A DNA stretch of 64,000 nucleotides from Diabrotica undecimpunctata. Its lineage: Eukaryota; Arthropoda; Insecta; Coleoptera; Chrysomelidae. Every line of letters starts with the position of its first letter. Position 1 is the stretch's first letter. The notes under the pieces are model-generated. The model saw only the letters and a list, made by a program, of their open reading frames with translations, was not told the DNA's origin and searched no databases. A program made the position numbers and the translations under genes. The stretch is taken from assembly GCF_040954645.1 (NCBI RefSeq), contig NC_092806.1:163056328-163120327 (forward strand). Reading direction: 5' to 3'. This document shows positions 1-11,967 of the stretch, piece by piece.

Positions 1-1750
1 CCATACTAAATACGATGACAAAAATGTCACCTAAAATAACGAAATATATATACATTTTTTTCTTTGTCTACGTTTTTAAGATGTTTTGAACGAAAAACTT
101 ATTGTAACTCTAAAATAATGAATAACTAGTTATATGGTTACGACAGTTTCGTAAGATTTATTCCATATAGAAGAACAGTCCCTTAATGAAAAACACGTAT
201 TAAAAACCTAGAACTTCTTGACTATGTTAGATTTTCTCCTATACCCTTCAGTTGGTATACAGGCATTCATAGATGGTCTACAAGATGTTTAAATGCAACA
301 AGCTCTCCAATCGCAAAAAGCTCAATGTAGCAGTAATCTCAGCCCAGGAGTACAAAGCGGTGAAAAGTATTTACAGATCTCGCTCAACATTAAAAGTCAT
401 AAGATTTCGAGAAAATCGAGGAAGTCACTATCGCAGATAGCCAACAATATATTTTATCCCAAATGTTATGCATACTGCAAAGTCTTCGAAAGAGTTTTTG
501 AATAGGTCTGTCATTCAGTTAAAGTTGCTATCAAATACTATTGCGTACGATTAATATTGTCTGCTGTTTCAATAAAAGTAATTAAAAAGAAGTGTGACAA
601 TATGTTAATAAGTATAACTATTCTGCTTACAAGGTTTATAACAACGTCACTGTCTAATCTGATTTAATTGCAGCATTATTACTGACAAATCACATCGCGT
701 AACACAAACCACCAATCGTTTGCTCATAATTACTCGAAATTACATATTACAGTTGTCTACCTGATAATCACCTTTTAATTGTTCCGTTTTCAAAAAGGAA
801 TTTATTTTTTAAATAACGTTTATCTCATTAGTTAACATATAAAATAATATTGATTACAATTATTACTGTTTATAAATATATTATCTTAATCCAATTTGAT
901 TAGTTCAGAAATTCCTCTAGTAATGGTCAACAATAATCGAAAAGACAATTATTACATAAATAGATTTATTACTTTCGAAATTAGAATGGTCATCAATTTT
1001 ACTATAAAAAGTTAAACAAATAGAATCTGTAACAATAATTATAAATACGACTTGATTTCTCAATTACGTCAGAGAATCTATCGAGCATTTTAAAACCGTT
1101 TAAAAGATATAGGTACACCTTGGGAATATTAAATTTATTTTTTGGTGAGCGGAAAACGGCAAAAATGATTAAATGATAACTCCTGTTTGATATTTTTTCG
1201 CTCTGCGGCCAATACTCATAAAGATTTTGATTAAATTTCCGGTATCGAGTTTAGATCTTTAGCAAATACGTGAAAAGCGTGTAATTAGGAACGTTTCGAA
1301 GTTTCGCAAGGTTATTTTGGCTGTTTTAGATAGATATCTAAATTTAAAAATTTCTTATTTTATTAAATAAATACTTCGCTAAGTGTCAAGATAACATAAA
1401 GTAGGTAGACATAAACTGGCATCTTAATGTTTGACACTTTTCTTCCTTTCTTCTACGTCAATTTGCATACAGTTGATACAGTATAAATTCCGATGCACGT
1501 CATTATCTACGTCAGAGATCTAAGTTGATATTGTTGCTAAAAACAAAAAATTTCTGAATTCATTTAAATCAAACACATAATTATTGCAGAAGTAGATTAC
1601 ACAACAAAACAAATTAATAGTCTATGTAAATAAGTAAAAAAATTAGAAATAGAAAACAACAATTAAGTAATATTCTTACGTTAAAAACAATTTGAGCCAC
1701 TTGTGTAGTATAAAAAAGGAAAATAAAATAAAAAGCAACACTTTTTTCAT
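1..1750. other. AT-rich non-coding stretch
   Basis: No gene, RNA or recognisable element was found here. The sequence is AT-rich with only short chance frames (a 70-codon frame near 293-505 resembles nothing I know). It may be decayed repeat or intergenic DNA. Confidence 0.5.
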
Positions 1751-1857
1751 TACTTATTTACTTTGAAATACTTTGTTTTATTCGAATTACCGTGTCTCGA
1801 CATCTTTGGACATTGACACGGGAGCAAAGGTTTACAATAGCACCTAAAGAGTTATGA

Positions 1858-2052
1858 TACAGAGTTTCTTCTCTTCTCATGGCGCCGTCTCCTTTCGAAG
1901 GTTGGCGATCCAAATGGCAATTGTAGTTTTGGAAACTGCTGCGCGAAAGATTTCTGCGGATGAGCGGTCGAACCATCTCCTCAGATCTTTCAGCCACGAG
2001 TTCTGGCGTTTTCCTACTGATCTTTTCCCTGTACTTTTCTTTCCAGTATAAC
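1858..2052 (-). pseudogene. LINE 3' tail, family A (truncated)
   Basis: Read on the minus strand, one frame gives the basic tail of a LINE ORF: a GKRxxGKRQNSWLKDLRRWF stretch, then SSAEIFRAAV and IANLRKE before a stop. The same pattern recurs at 11968-12124, 30815-30985, 38437-38640 and 39660-39800, so it marks one LINE family, probably RTE-like. Only the last 65 codons remain, a 5' truncation typical of target-primed reverse transcription. Confidence 0.7.
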
Positions 2053-2199
2053 TTGAAATAATTCATATCTTTCGCCTCTCAACACATGAGAGTTATTGTC
2101 AACACATTATTGTAAACTCTCACACAGAGTTTACAATAGTAAAGAATAACAATATTATATAAATTATAGTGTGTTAAACAACTGTGTAGTTTTTAGGAA

Positions 2200-3914
2200 G
2201 ACTATGGAGAACATAAAATGATCGTGTGTCAAACGTGTGTGTCCTATCCTCAATCTTCGTATTGCTATCTTCTCTTTTCTGTTTAGAGATGCTAGAGATA
2301 AATAGCTGTTAACATTAGGTTGTATTTCTCTGAGCTTTGTGTCTTTGGTGATCCAAAGTTGCTGTCATTTGCCTTTGGCATCCAAATCCATCCAAAGTTA
2401 GTTGGATATAGATGCTTATTTTGCAGTGCTGTCAGCCATCTCATTTTCTTCGATGCTGATATGAGAAAGAACCCATATTATTGTTATTGAAGTCCCTCGG
2501 GAGGTATTAAGATGGATCGATTCTAGTATTTTTTGCACTAGGTGATGTTGATTAAAAATATTTTCTAACAAATGAACTGCGAATAAGGAATCGGTGCACA
2601 GAGCTATACTTTGATGATTGTCAAAAGGGAACTCAAGAGCTTTTGGAATACTAAAGTGAAAACACGCTACATTCGTTGGATATTCGGTATTGTCCTAATA
2701 CTGTATCAATTATAGTGACAGAACAGCCAACTCTATCTGCTTTTCAGGATGCATTGGTAAAAAGCACCTTATCATAGTGGGATGTATTTACAATATCCTT
2801 GAAAGCTTGTCGAAAAATAATATTATTTGTTTGTTGCTTATTAAATTTACAGAGAAAAGTCTTTGTAAAAGGAGATGTTATAGACCCTGGTGGGGATTCC
2901 AATTTTATAAATTCAAGTGTTTAAGATAATTTTTTGTCTTGGCACCAGGGTTGTAGGATCTGTGGAATTAAAAGTATACATCGCCCAGGTCTTCTCGAAA
3001 TCAGAAGATTAAATATAGGGTTAGTCAGATTCGATGAAATTCTGCTAGCATAAGATAGGAGTAGTTGCTGCCTCCAGAAGTTCATGAAATTTACAATAAA
3101 GACTTTCAGCGGAGCTGGATCGAAATGGTCCTAAGCATATTCGGAGAGCAGTGTTGTGAACAGAGTTTAACAATTGTAATCAATTATTGGATGCGGACAA
3201 GTAAACTATACAACCATAGTTTAACTTGGATCAGATTATAGCTCCATATATTTTGAGTGGTACACTTTCATCGGCACCCTATTTATGATGGGACAATGTC
3301 TATAACAAATTCATTCTGCTGAAACAGTTGCCTTTTATTTCATGGATATGACGACGCCAGGTGAGTTTGTTATCGACAGTTAGTTTTAAAATCTTGTTAT
3401 GATCAATTAACACTAAATTTACTCCGTTAAGTGTTATTTCTTCGCTGATATATCTCCTGGTGAATTTGATTAATTTGGATTTATTGGAAGAGAACCGGAA
3501 GCCAGTTTTTTCGGACCATATAGTAAGGGACTTGACAGAATTTTGTAATAAAGATGCTGTTGCAGCTGTGGATTTTCTTTAGGAGCATACAGTATAGTGG
3601 TCTGCATATAGGGCAAATTTAACGGGAGATTTTATATGAGAGCAAATATCATTGATGGCTAGTAGAAAGAGGGTAGAACTCAAAGTAGAACTTTGGGGTA
3701 CACCATTTTCAGTAACATAGTTGTCAGATAATACTCCGTTAACTGTGATTCTGAAATTTCTATTATTTAAAAAGTTGTTTATAAAGCATAATATGTTGCG
3801 CGTAAGATTATTTTCTAACAGTTTTTTAAGGATAACCGACTTACGTGTTGTATCAAAAGCACTTTCTATATCAAAAATATTGCGATTACGTTTTGCTTGG
3901 ATATAGCATTTGCT
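2200..3914 (-). pseudogene. I-type LINE: reverse transcriptase and RNase H remnant
   Basis: On the minus strand the region reads, through several frameshifts, as the second half of a non-LTR retrotransposon ORF2. From high to low coordinate it shows FDIESAFDTT (about 3870), the RT core GVPQSSTLSSTLFLLAIND (about 3700), a catalytic box YADH where YADD is expected (about 3600), and then RNase H pieces near 2440-2640, ALCTDSLFAVHLLE and ISIEENEMADS. RT followed by RNase H fits the I clade rather than true Jockey. The YADH substitution and frameshifts mean it is dead. The piece at 6400-7205 looks like the preceding part of the same family. Confidence 0.75.
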
Positions 3915-4189
3915 ATACAGATTGAACCAATTTAAAACGGAACATACAATTTAATATATGTCTGTTTGAACTGCATTTGAAATAGTGGACCAATATAAAA
4001 CTTGGACAAAAATAAATACATACCCGGTGATAGACATTGTATAAAATATCGTTCAACTATCTGTCTCCTTTAAAGGAAAGAGGAGTTTGCCTAATAGTCG
4101 GAGAGATAGAGCCGAAATTTTGAACTGATCAGTAATATGACATTTCTCTATTGGAATATATTCATTGTATCTGGGTTAAGACTTTGCCT

Positions 4190-4520
4190 TACAGGCGGAC
4201 GTCCCTCGTGGTACAGGGGGTGGCTATACAGGGATGAAGTTGAAATTTTTTTCGGAAAAATTAACGATCGATAATATGGCTGAAAATTTGCCCAGAGTAA
4301 GATCTTGGTATAACTAGACGAAATCCCAAAGGGCGGACGCGAGAGTGGATACATAAGGGGTGGCGGACAGGGGTGAAGTTGCAATTTTTTGGGGAAAAAT
4401 TAACGATAAGTAATATGTCCGCCATTTTCATGGCTTATTATTTAGCCCCTAAAAACTCTAAATCCAAAAGGGCGGACAGCTGGGTTGGTACAGAGAGCCA
4501 CAAAACGGGGTCAAATGTAC
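4190..4520. repeat. Diverged tandem repeat, about 138-bp period
   Basis: Three successive units begin with GGGCGGAC or ACAGGCGGAC near 4193, 4332 and 4470. The first two share GTGAAGTT or ATGAAGTTG and GGAAAAATTAACGAT at the same offset. The third is incomplete. The spacing is 138-139 bp and identity is moderate, so the array is old. The open frame at 4148-4384 merely runs through it. Confidence 0.7.
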
Positions 4521-4775
4521 CACTTGCCTGCGCATTTTAGGTCTCGGTAACAATTTTCAAACTGATTTTATTATGATATTTTTATACCGATTGATTTGAA
4601 AATTTGTATGCTCACTGCTGTTACTATTCTGAGAAGCGTCAAGTAGAGTTTTCCTCAAAATTTTCCAAAAAAATTTCCGTAAATGAAAATTTTCGTAATT
4701 TTTTGAGGTAAAATCTAATTTGTAGAATCCTTTCAATTTTCTGTAAGTTATACCATGATTTTTTTCCAAAAATTT

Positions 4776-5134
4776 TCAAACGATTTTTCCGATAAGAAAA
4801 AAAAAATTTAGAAAAACTTCGTCATTTTTCTCACTCTCATTGATGTTATCACATTCATAATCTTCGTCACTTTTACTTTCAATAATATCACATTCATTAT
4901 CTGCTTCATTTTCAATCACTACTTCTCGAACTGATTCTGGCATCTGAGGTCCACTAAACCATTTGAATTTATATGTTTCATCTTCAAACTCCCAACCATG
5001 TTCTTCAACAATCAATTCTGTTGGTACTTTTTTATGAGCATTTGTCCAAATATTTGAAATATAATGAGCTCGCAGTAGATGTTGGTGTAATTCATCTTGA
5101 CATGGTGGTAAGCTTGAAGCATCGAAATTTTTTA
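4776..5134 (-). pseudogene. Orphan coding fragment with LPPCQDELHQHLLRAHY-type domain
   Basis: A minus-strand frame of about 119 codons is open from near 5134 to 4776. It starts LPPCQDELHQHLLRAHYIS, continues with a Trp-rich part (SNIWTNAHKK, HGWEFEDE, FKWFSGPQMPESV), and ends in a very acidic Asp/Glu tail. From memory of arthropod uncharacterised proteins, the pattern LPPC..L..H..R..Y...W...GW is a recurring domain, often in repeat-associated proteins; its function is unknown to me. No start codon or splice sites could be assigned. It may be an exon fragment, a domesticated gene piece or transposon cargo. Confidence 0.45.
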
Positions 5135-5371
5135 GTTTTTTTTTAAGGCTCGTTCACATCATGCAACTTATACTGCCGGTTAAATAGTAAAAATCTGACA
5201 TCGTTTACTTTTCTTTTTGGAATTGTTCTCGTCAGTCCTGTTCTATATAAGTGACTAAGGTTTCAAAAACTTCATTACAATCGAAGTCAGTCAAATCGAA
5301 GTTGAATAAAAGCATCTTGATACTTATTACATTTAGCGCATGCGTCTAGAATTACTGATCTAAATGAACGC

Positions 5372-5411
5372 GCATCATTATTATTTTAATATTTTAAAAT
5401 AATAATGATGC
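5372..5411. repeat. Perfect 17-bp inverted repeat with 6-nt loop
   Basis: The arms GCATCATTATTATTTTA and its exact reverse complement flank a 6-nt spacer, giving a 40-bp perfect hairpin. It could be a collapsed MITE end or a cruciform-prone palindrome. Confidence 0.85.
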
Positions 5412-5532
5412 AAAATTAATGTCCAAACAGAATTTGTAAAATTATAATTAACTAATGAAAAAAAATTCAATCAACTTGAAAGTTAAAAAAAAATCGGTTG
5501 CCTGTAAAGTCGGTTTTACGGGCGAAGATTTT

Positions 5533-6031
5533 ACGTGACAACGTCTTTTTCTCGGTAGAATATTTATTGATATGAATATTATTAAATTGCACAATAGGAA
5601 CAAGGAATTGAATGAAAATAAGAATTGCACAAATTTTAACTATAGAAATATATTTTGTTTACTAAAACATTGTACATGTAAACTTAAACTTAACTAATTT
5701 CTATTTGAGTGATTTTGTTGAGGATACGACGATGATAGGAGAAATATGAAATGAAAGGAAGTGTTTCTGCTGTAATGTGTCTTGAACGCCAAGAACGCTC
5801 GAGAAAGACAGAGACACAAGCACGGAAGCACGCACCGATTCAACGCGCCTAATTCTCTAGTGCTGCGCGCGCAGCGGACCGATCATGTTTGAGTGGGAGA
5901 GAGACGCAAGGCATTCGCCGGTCCGGCGGGCCTCTCTCTCGTTCGGTGACTCACTGTAACAGACGTGAGCGGGCGTTACACTTTTTCATGAATGACTCCG
6001 AGCCACAACCTAATTTAAGACGTTGTCACGT
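5533..6031. mobile_element. Candidate non-autonomous DNA element, CpG-rich core, 15-bp inverted ends
   Basis: ACGTGACAACGTCTT at 5533-5547 is exactly reverse-complemented at 6017-6031, bounding 499 bp. The core at 5770-5980 is strikingly GC- and CpG-rich (GCGCGCGCAGCGGACC, GTCCGGCGGGCC) against a very AT-rich background. There is no coding frame. No target duplication was identified, so the true ends may lie further out. A MITE is the simplest reading; a gene promoter or CpG island is the alternative. Confidence 0.5.
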
Positions 6032-6399
6032 CAAAAAAATATTGAAAATATCTACAAAGTAAATTTCAAAACTTAAAAAATTGATAATTCCACTATTAAA
6101 TTGATTTTTATTAATAATTATTTATAAAATGTTAAAGGAATTCTACAATTTGAATTTTACCTATTGATAAATAGAAATAATATATTTTGTATTTGATTAT
6201 TAATGTAATAATAAATCAAATTTTTCTTATATCTGAACAATCATTATTTATGCAATGTAAATTTAAAAACCTTTTTATTGTAATAAAAAATAAGTAAAAT
6301 TACTATTTGTTATACCAAAAATATTTAATAGTTAACATTATAAATTCGGCCCTATCTCTTGGACTATAAGGAAGCGATAAGTGGATTGACAGCATAATA

Positions 6400-7205
6400 A
6401 CTGCTTTTTAAGTCTAGTTTTTCAGTGATTCTAGGCAACCTATTTGGGTGGAGTTTTGACTTGTTCTTGAATGAGTTCCGAATCCAGTAGCCCGCTGAAG
6501 TATTGGATTTTTATAATATAATTATTTGACAACCTTTTGTTGGCCAACCACCTAGAGCGGAGTTGAGCCGAAATACATTGATTTCGTATGTTCCGTTTTA
6601 AATTCGTTCAATCTGTATATGTTTGCAATATTACTAATTTATCAATGGTGCTTCGATTAGGTCTAAAAACCAATTGAGCAGGGTTAAGGACATTGTTCGT
6701 TTTTTCTAGACATGAGATTAATCAGTTGTTGATCAGTTTTTTCAATAATTTGCAAAGGGAATATGTTAAGGAGATTGGACTAAACAAGTTTGGAGACTTG
6801 AGAAGGGAGATGTTTCCTTTAATGGAAAATATAATGGATTTCCTCGATTTGGAACGAAATTCTTGTCGGGACCAGATTAGGTTGTACAATTAAAGCAATT
6901 TATAATTTCTTCATGGAGATGTTTGAGGAAATTTGAGGAGATGTCATCAGGGCCAGCAGCTGAGTTTTTTTGTAGTGGATAGGGCTAGTCAATTCTTTTT
7001 TAGAAAATGGTAGGTTTATTGGGTTGGAAATACCGTTAGTCTTACCACTTCGAATTTTAAAAGGGTGTAAAGGAGATTTATTTTGGTTTAGCGTTTTGAA
7101 GTGATAGTGATGCGCGAAAATTTTGGCGATAATTTGATTTTGAGTCACTATTTTGTTGTTATGAATTAAGGTGGGGATTTTGTGGGCGGCGAATTGACCT
7201 TTCAT
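6400..7205 (-). pseudogene. I-type LINE: N-terminal part of reverse transcriptase
   Basis: The 101-codon frame 7205-6900 reads IPTLIHNNKIVTQNQIIAKI, then FSKKELTSPIHY, typical of the linker before the RT domain in I/Jockey-group LINEs. Further left on the same strand, shifted frames give PISLTYSLCKLLKKLINN (an RT motif 1 region) near 6700. It is interrupted by stops. By order it would precede the RT-RNase H remnant at 2200-3914 and may once have been the same copy. Confidence 0.65.
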
Positions 7206-7377
7206 ATATTTAATTTTGTTCCTAACTTAGCTTGACGGTGTGCCGGAAGAAATAGAATGAATATAAAAATTCCATGCATTAAAATGTTTTGTTACTAGAT
7301 TTTCAAATCGATATATTACAATTGTGCGTATAATGGTTTTATATAATTTATGAACAATGCAAAAAAAAAGAATGGTA

Positions 7378-7445
7378 CAGTGAAACTTCTCCATAACGAA
7401 CACCAACGGGGGAACTAATTGTCCGTTGTGTGAAGTTAGCGCTTG
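7378..7445 (+). mobile_element. Pogo/Tigger-like terminal inverted repeat, one end
   Basis: Directly after a TA dinucleotide (7376-7377) the sequence begins CAGTGAAACTTCTCCATAAC followed by GAACACC, matching the familiar CAGT..AACCTCTCC..AACGGACACC ends of pogo/Tigger elements. The other end was not found, so this is a terminal fragment or a badly decayed MITE. Confidence 0.45.
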
Positions 7446-8419
7446 ATTGGTTGAAATAAAAAAGAGGTTTCTGCTCTCTTCACATCAATATGAAGCTGTT
7501 CCATGAGTCCTCGCCTTGGATCATATTTTAGCCATAACAAATAAAATATATATTGTAATATTGTTCGTTAAAAAACAAATATTGTAATAGATTATAGTGA
7601 TTTATGATGTAAGAGACTGTATTTAAATAACTCTAATGTGACTTACTGTATTTAACTTAAATGTAATACAACAAACGTTTTTGTAGCCGTGTCAATGGGC
7701 GTAGATGTCAAGACACGTTAATTTCAATAAAAGAAATCCCGGTTTTTATCCCACTTATATTGTTTTGAGCTTTATTTGGTGAGTGTATGAATAGTAATAA
7801 GTGCGTCATTGTGTAATAATATAAACTTGAAACTTTTTATAGAAAGACGTATAGTCGTATATAAATTCTTTATACAATCTTAAACGTATCTTAAATAATC
7901 AGCTGTTCCGTTTTTGTCGGATAATTTGGAATTTTACTTTTGATGATGGCATTCAGTGAGTTATTAAAAAGAAAATATTAGAGATTCTGACAAGCAGAAG
8001 ATTATTTTCCGGAAACGTTGTAATTACGCTTTTAAATTCCGCTTCCTTATACCCGTTACTTATCTTTAAGTGATTAAATAACAAGCACCGTTTTATTGAA
8101 ATATTTTCTTCAATATAAACCTGTATTTAAATGATTCATATCGGTTAAAAGTAACCCATCAAACTTACTTCGTAATCTTTTGATAGACGAGGTTTAGAAC
8201 GTCCTAGCTTTACTTTGACTTATTTTACAAATAATGCTTTAGTAGTTTCTTAGCGATATTATTATTAAAAAATAATAAGCAGTAAGCAAGATAGAAGTTT
8301 AGAAATTTATCCGCGAATTTATCAAATTAAGGGAAACTAAAGTAGAACATCAAAGATTGGTTTTGGTTGATGGTTTTATGAATGGTAAAATAGTACATAT
8401 ACTTCTTGATAGAGTACTT
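7446..8419. other. Non-coding stretch
   Basis: No gene recognised. Short AT-rich sequence of unknown origin, possibly the interior of the pogo-like element that begins at 7378. Confidence 0.4.
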
Positions 8420-8800
8420 TATAATATTTTGTATTAAATCGTACCTTAAAAATATTAATATTAATTATTAATTATATTATTATGTAACTAAAATTTTTTG
8501 TATTACTATTTAACGTATTGCTTCAAAGACAAAATATGATTGACTCATAGGTTGAAATGTCAGTAGTTCAGATTTCTTTATTCAGATGGCGTTAGGATTT
8601 TAAATCTAAACTAACATAAAGCTTTAAATTATTTTGTATTAAATTCTACCCTAAAAATATTATTAGAATTAATTAATAATTATATTAATATGTAATTAAT
8701 ACACTATTAATTATTAAACGTATCGTTTCAAGAACAAAATATGATTGAAATGTCAAATGTTGGTAGTTTATATTTTTTTCTAGATGGCGTCGTTACCTTA
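8420..8800. repeat. Two diverged tandem copies, period about 205 bp
   Basis: The two halves share TTTTGTATTAAAT, TAATTATATTA, AACGTAT.G.TTCAA..ACAAAATATGATTGA and AGATGGCGT in the same order, at an offset of about 205 bp (for example 8431 and 8636). Divergence is substantial, so the duplication is old. There are no coding signs. Confidence 0.75.
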
Positions 8801-10180
8801 CTGGACAAACGGTGTGATTTGTCATCATAGCCTTTTATATAGATATATTACAAAGGTAACTCCTGTGGGCGCTAATAATAGGAAATTAAGGGAGATTAAT
8901 GAGGGAATACAAGTTAATGTTAAAAACAATGACTATTAAAAGTAGCTGTATTTAAATTTAAATCAAATTACAATATCATCATAATATATATTATATAATA
9001 GTAGTACAGAAACTATTTCTTTTTCCAGAACATTAAAATAATGTGTTTGTTTATTACAAAACCCAATACATTCTGCTTTCGTATCCCTCTTGTGATTTAG
9101 GAATAGGCCAAGAGAGACTTACGTGTTCTATATTTAACAGGACGCTCTTAGCAAAAGCTGAAAAGCAGATCCTGAATAACAGAACGGTGTAGGAATGCGA
9201 GAATACTTCTGTTACCATTCTAATGAGAGCTTATGCACTAGAGTTACCCTCCGGGAACAAGTAGTAGCATACAAAAGCGGCCGGATAGAAAGGGACGTTG
9301 AAATTATATTTGTAGTTGGATTTAGAAGAAAATTAGAAAATATATGGAGTGAAAGGGATTTGGAATTTTCTGTAGTTGGTTAAACTAAATAATTTTGCTA
9401 ATTATTTATTATTATTGTTAACAATTTAATTAAAAACCTATTTCTTCTTGCGGTGGTTAAATGATGATAAGGCACCTTATAAATTATAGAAACAAATAAA
9501 TAAAGCATATAATAAAACAGAAAGGTATTTTTGAGGTATAAACAATTTATTTTCTATGCTACAATAGAACAATGATATAAATAACTAATTTAAAGTTTAC
9601 AATTTTATTAAGAATGCATGATTCACTTCTCTTCCTCTAAAGTCTTCTACAATAATGTAAAAGTTTAAATTATTTTAAATTAAAAATTGCAATTTAGATT
9701 AACTTAATTATGATTGCAATTATAAACCACTTTTTAAATTAATGGGGGAGACTTTATAGAAAGAAGAGTGATTTCATGCAGTCTTAACAAGTTAAGTGTC
9801 ATGAGAGGCCAACTCGGACTGGGCCGAAGAACTAAGGGTCGCATGATGCCGACTTGGATTCACGCGCTAGGTCGTCAGAAAATGCTGTTTAGCTCAACAG
9901 CTGTTTCTCGAACTCTGAGATGTCAACTAGGACTCACATGGCGTATAATATTTATAAGTAACAAATGTATGACAAAATGACCGCTCTAATCTAAGTACTG
10001 ACAAGAAAAAAGCAAGTCATGGTGACGGCGCTGTCACTTGTTAGGTTTGCTGACACGTTATCAACAGGAATAAACAAGTCAAGGCGTGATGCCACGTTGG
10101 ACTCTCTCTCTCATAGGCATTTTGTGATAAAAATCTTGTTGGTGACCGCGAAAATCATTTTGATACATGGACTCTCATTT
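8801..10180. other. Non-coding stretch with a less AT-rich block at 9780-10140
   Basis: No gene could be assigned. The block at 9780-10140 is noticeably richer in GC and CpG (GACTGGGCCGAAG, GGTGACGGCGCTGTCA) than its surroundings and carries TGACA/TGTCA words, suggesting an inserted non-autonomous element, but neither ends nor target duplication were found. Confidence 0.35.
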
Positions 10181-10534
10181 TAAAAAATGTAATTTTAACC
10201 AAAATTCGCAATCTAGAGTGTTAGATTTTGATTTGAAAATTAAAGAATAGAAATACTTAAAAAAAAGTGATCGGCCAATGTAGACATTAAAATTATCAAT
10301 ATGGTGGCACTTAACCTGTTAATAAACTTTATTCTACTATTTTAAATTCCATTACTGATTTACAACAATTATTGGTCAAACATTTGACAAGTTTTCTTCG
10401 TTGAAACAAGAAAAAATTTTCAATTCTTACTTAAAATTCTTACTATTCCTTGTAATCTTCATAAGTTCCTACAGTATGTTACTTGTGATTAGGGAATGAA
10501 GCACCCAACTCGAGAAAATATTACTTCCTCTTTT

Positions 10535-10573
10535 AGTGCCGTGCACCTATAGTGCGTTGGCGAATTATCTTAA
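10535..10573. repeat. Dispersed repeat motif shared with 35563-35599
   Basis: AGTGCCGTGCACCTATAGTG followed by CGTTGGCGAATTATCTTAA matches 35563-35599 (AGTGCCGTGAATATAGTG, CGCTAGCGAATTATCTTAA) with few differences. Both are preceded by pyrimidine-rich CTTCYTCTT-like sequence, which would be a (GAA)n tail on the other strand; this suggests the 3' end of a minus-strand LINE or SINE. Confidence 0.6.
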
Positions 10574-11082
10574 GGCCAGACGTCTGTCTTTTGCGGCATG
10601 CAAAAGATCGCCAGTGTTATTTATGCTGGTCAAGTTCTTTATATTATAAAGTTATATTATTTAAAAAAAATCTTTGAAAAATAACTCTTAGCAATTGTTA
10701 GCAGTCCTGTATTTGTATTTTTCTATATAAAAAATCTAAGCTATGTACAACCTTTTAAAATTTTCACCAGGTCTCGCGTTACGTAAAGTTTGCCGAAAGG
10801 ATAAAACTTTTTTATGAAAACTAAATGCTGCAAGGATACCATTCATCAAAAATTTATATTCCCATTTACCCAGGCTCTTTTGAAAGTTAACCCGATTCTT
10901 CGCGAACCCTTTCCCTAATCGCATTCAACGCTGAAGGTGGTCAAATGTTGACCTAAGCCGTTCAGGTAGTTTATAGGAAAAGGGATCTGTGCAGAAATTT
11001 ATTTTCTGATTCAAACAATTTTTTTTGCAAATTTGTAAATAAAGTCAAAATAACTTCAAAAGGATTTTACGAATATAAAATT

Positions 11083-11084
<2 letters not shown>

Positions 11085-11151
<67 letters not shown>
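11085..11151. repeat. (TA)n microsatellite, about 33 repeats
   Basis: An uninterrupted TA tract of about 66 bp is seen directly. Length is likely polymorphic and the tract may form a cruciform. Confidence 0.97.
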
Positions 11152-11154
<3 letters not shown>

Positions 11155-11214
11155 ATTTGTTGGTCCAACTTAGGAGATACGTTATTTTTCATCTCAATGA
11201 GCCCTTATTTTTTA

Positions 11215-11700
11215 ATTGTAAATTCAAAATGTTTTATACGACTTCACCTCTACAGTTTTAGTTCATTTGATCCGTTTGTTAAACTTCATTTTATATTTTA
11301 TAACTACATATAAAATATCATAATTTAATGAACGTCCTTTTACATTTTTATAACTTTTTTTATTATAAATCGAGGACGAATCGATTTGGCTTATTTTGGT
11401 TTTGAAATAATTATTTAAATTCCTAGGAAGGTCTAGTAGGTGAGAAAATATGATGAGGTTATAAAGAAAATAGTGGAAACAACAGTTTTATTTTCAAATA
11501 CAAACAATAACATTATACCGTTAGACAAAATGTTTTATTAAGACTCTACCTCTACTACAGTGGTAGTTCATTTGAACATAATGTAACGTTTAACAAACGT
11601 CATGTCTATTAATTTTCCTTTTCGTATAAACTCGAGAAAATATGATGAAATTGTTTAATATTATAAAAGCAGTTTTATTTTCCCATACACATTTATAATA
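11215..11700. repeat. Diverged direct duplication, period about 300 bp
   Basis: CAAAATGTTTTAT, GACTTCACCTCTAC or GACTCTACCTCTAC, and TAGTTCATTTGA recur near 11227 and 11527. GAGAAAATATGATGA and CAGTTTTATTTTC recur near 11441 and 11634. The order is conserved, so this is an old tandem duplication without coding content. Confidence 0.65.
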
Positions 11701-11967
11701 TACTGATCTATACCATATACCATCAGATATCAAGTTTAATTAGTTGTGTTTGAAGTGTTTTAAAAAATGTGATTTTTACTCACACAGAAAGTAAAATAAT
11801 ATTTTTATTTTTGATAGAATTAGGTATGATTAGAATTAAAATAATTTAAAAATATTCAACATTGTTAATAATAAAAAACAATGTTTCAACATTGTCTCTG
11901 TAATAAAGTTAAAAATATAAGTTTGTGCATTAATTCAATGCATTTTAATAATTATAAATTTAATGAA

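Noticed and set aside
1758..2066. Minus-strand 102-codon frame as a gene
   Set aside because: The meaningful family A LINE wording is in a different frame, so this frame is incidental.
4148..4384. Minus-strand 78-codon frame
   Set aside because: It runs across the 138-bp tandem repeat and has no protein-like character.
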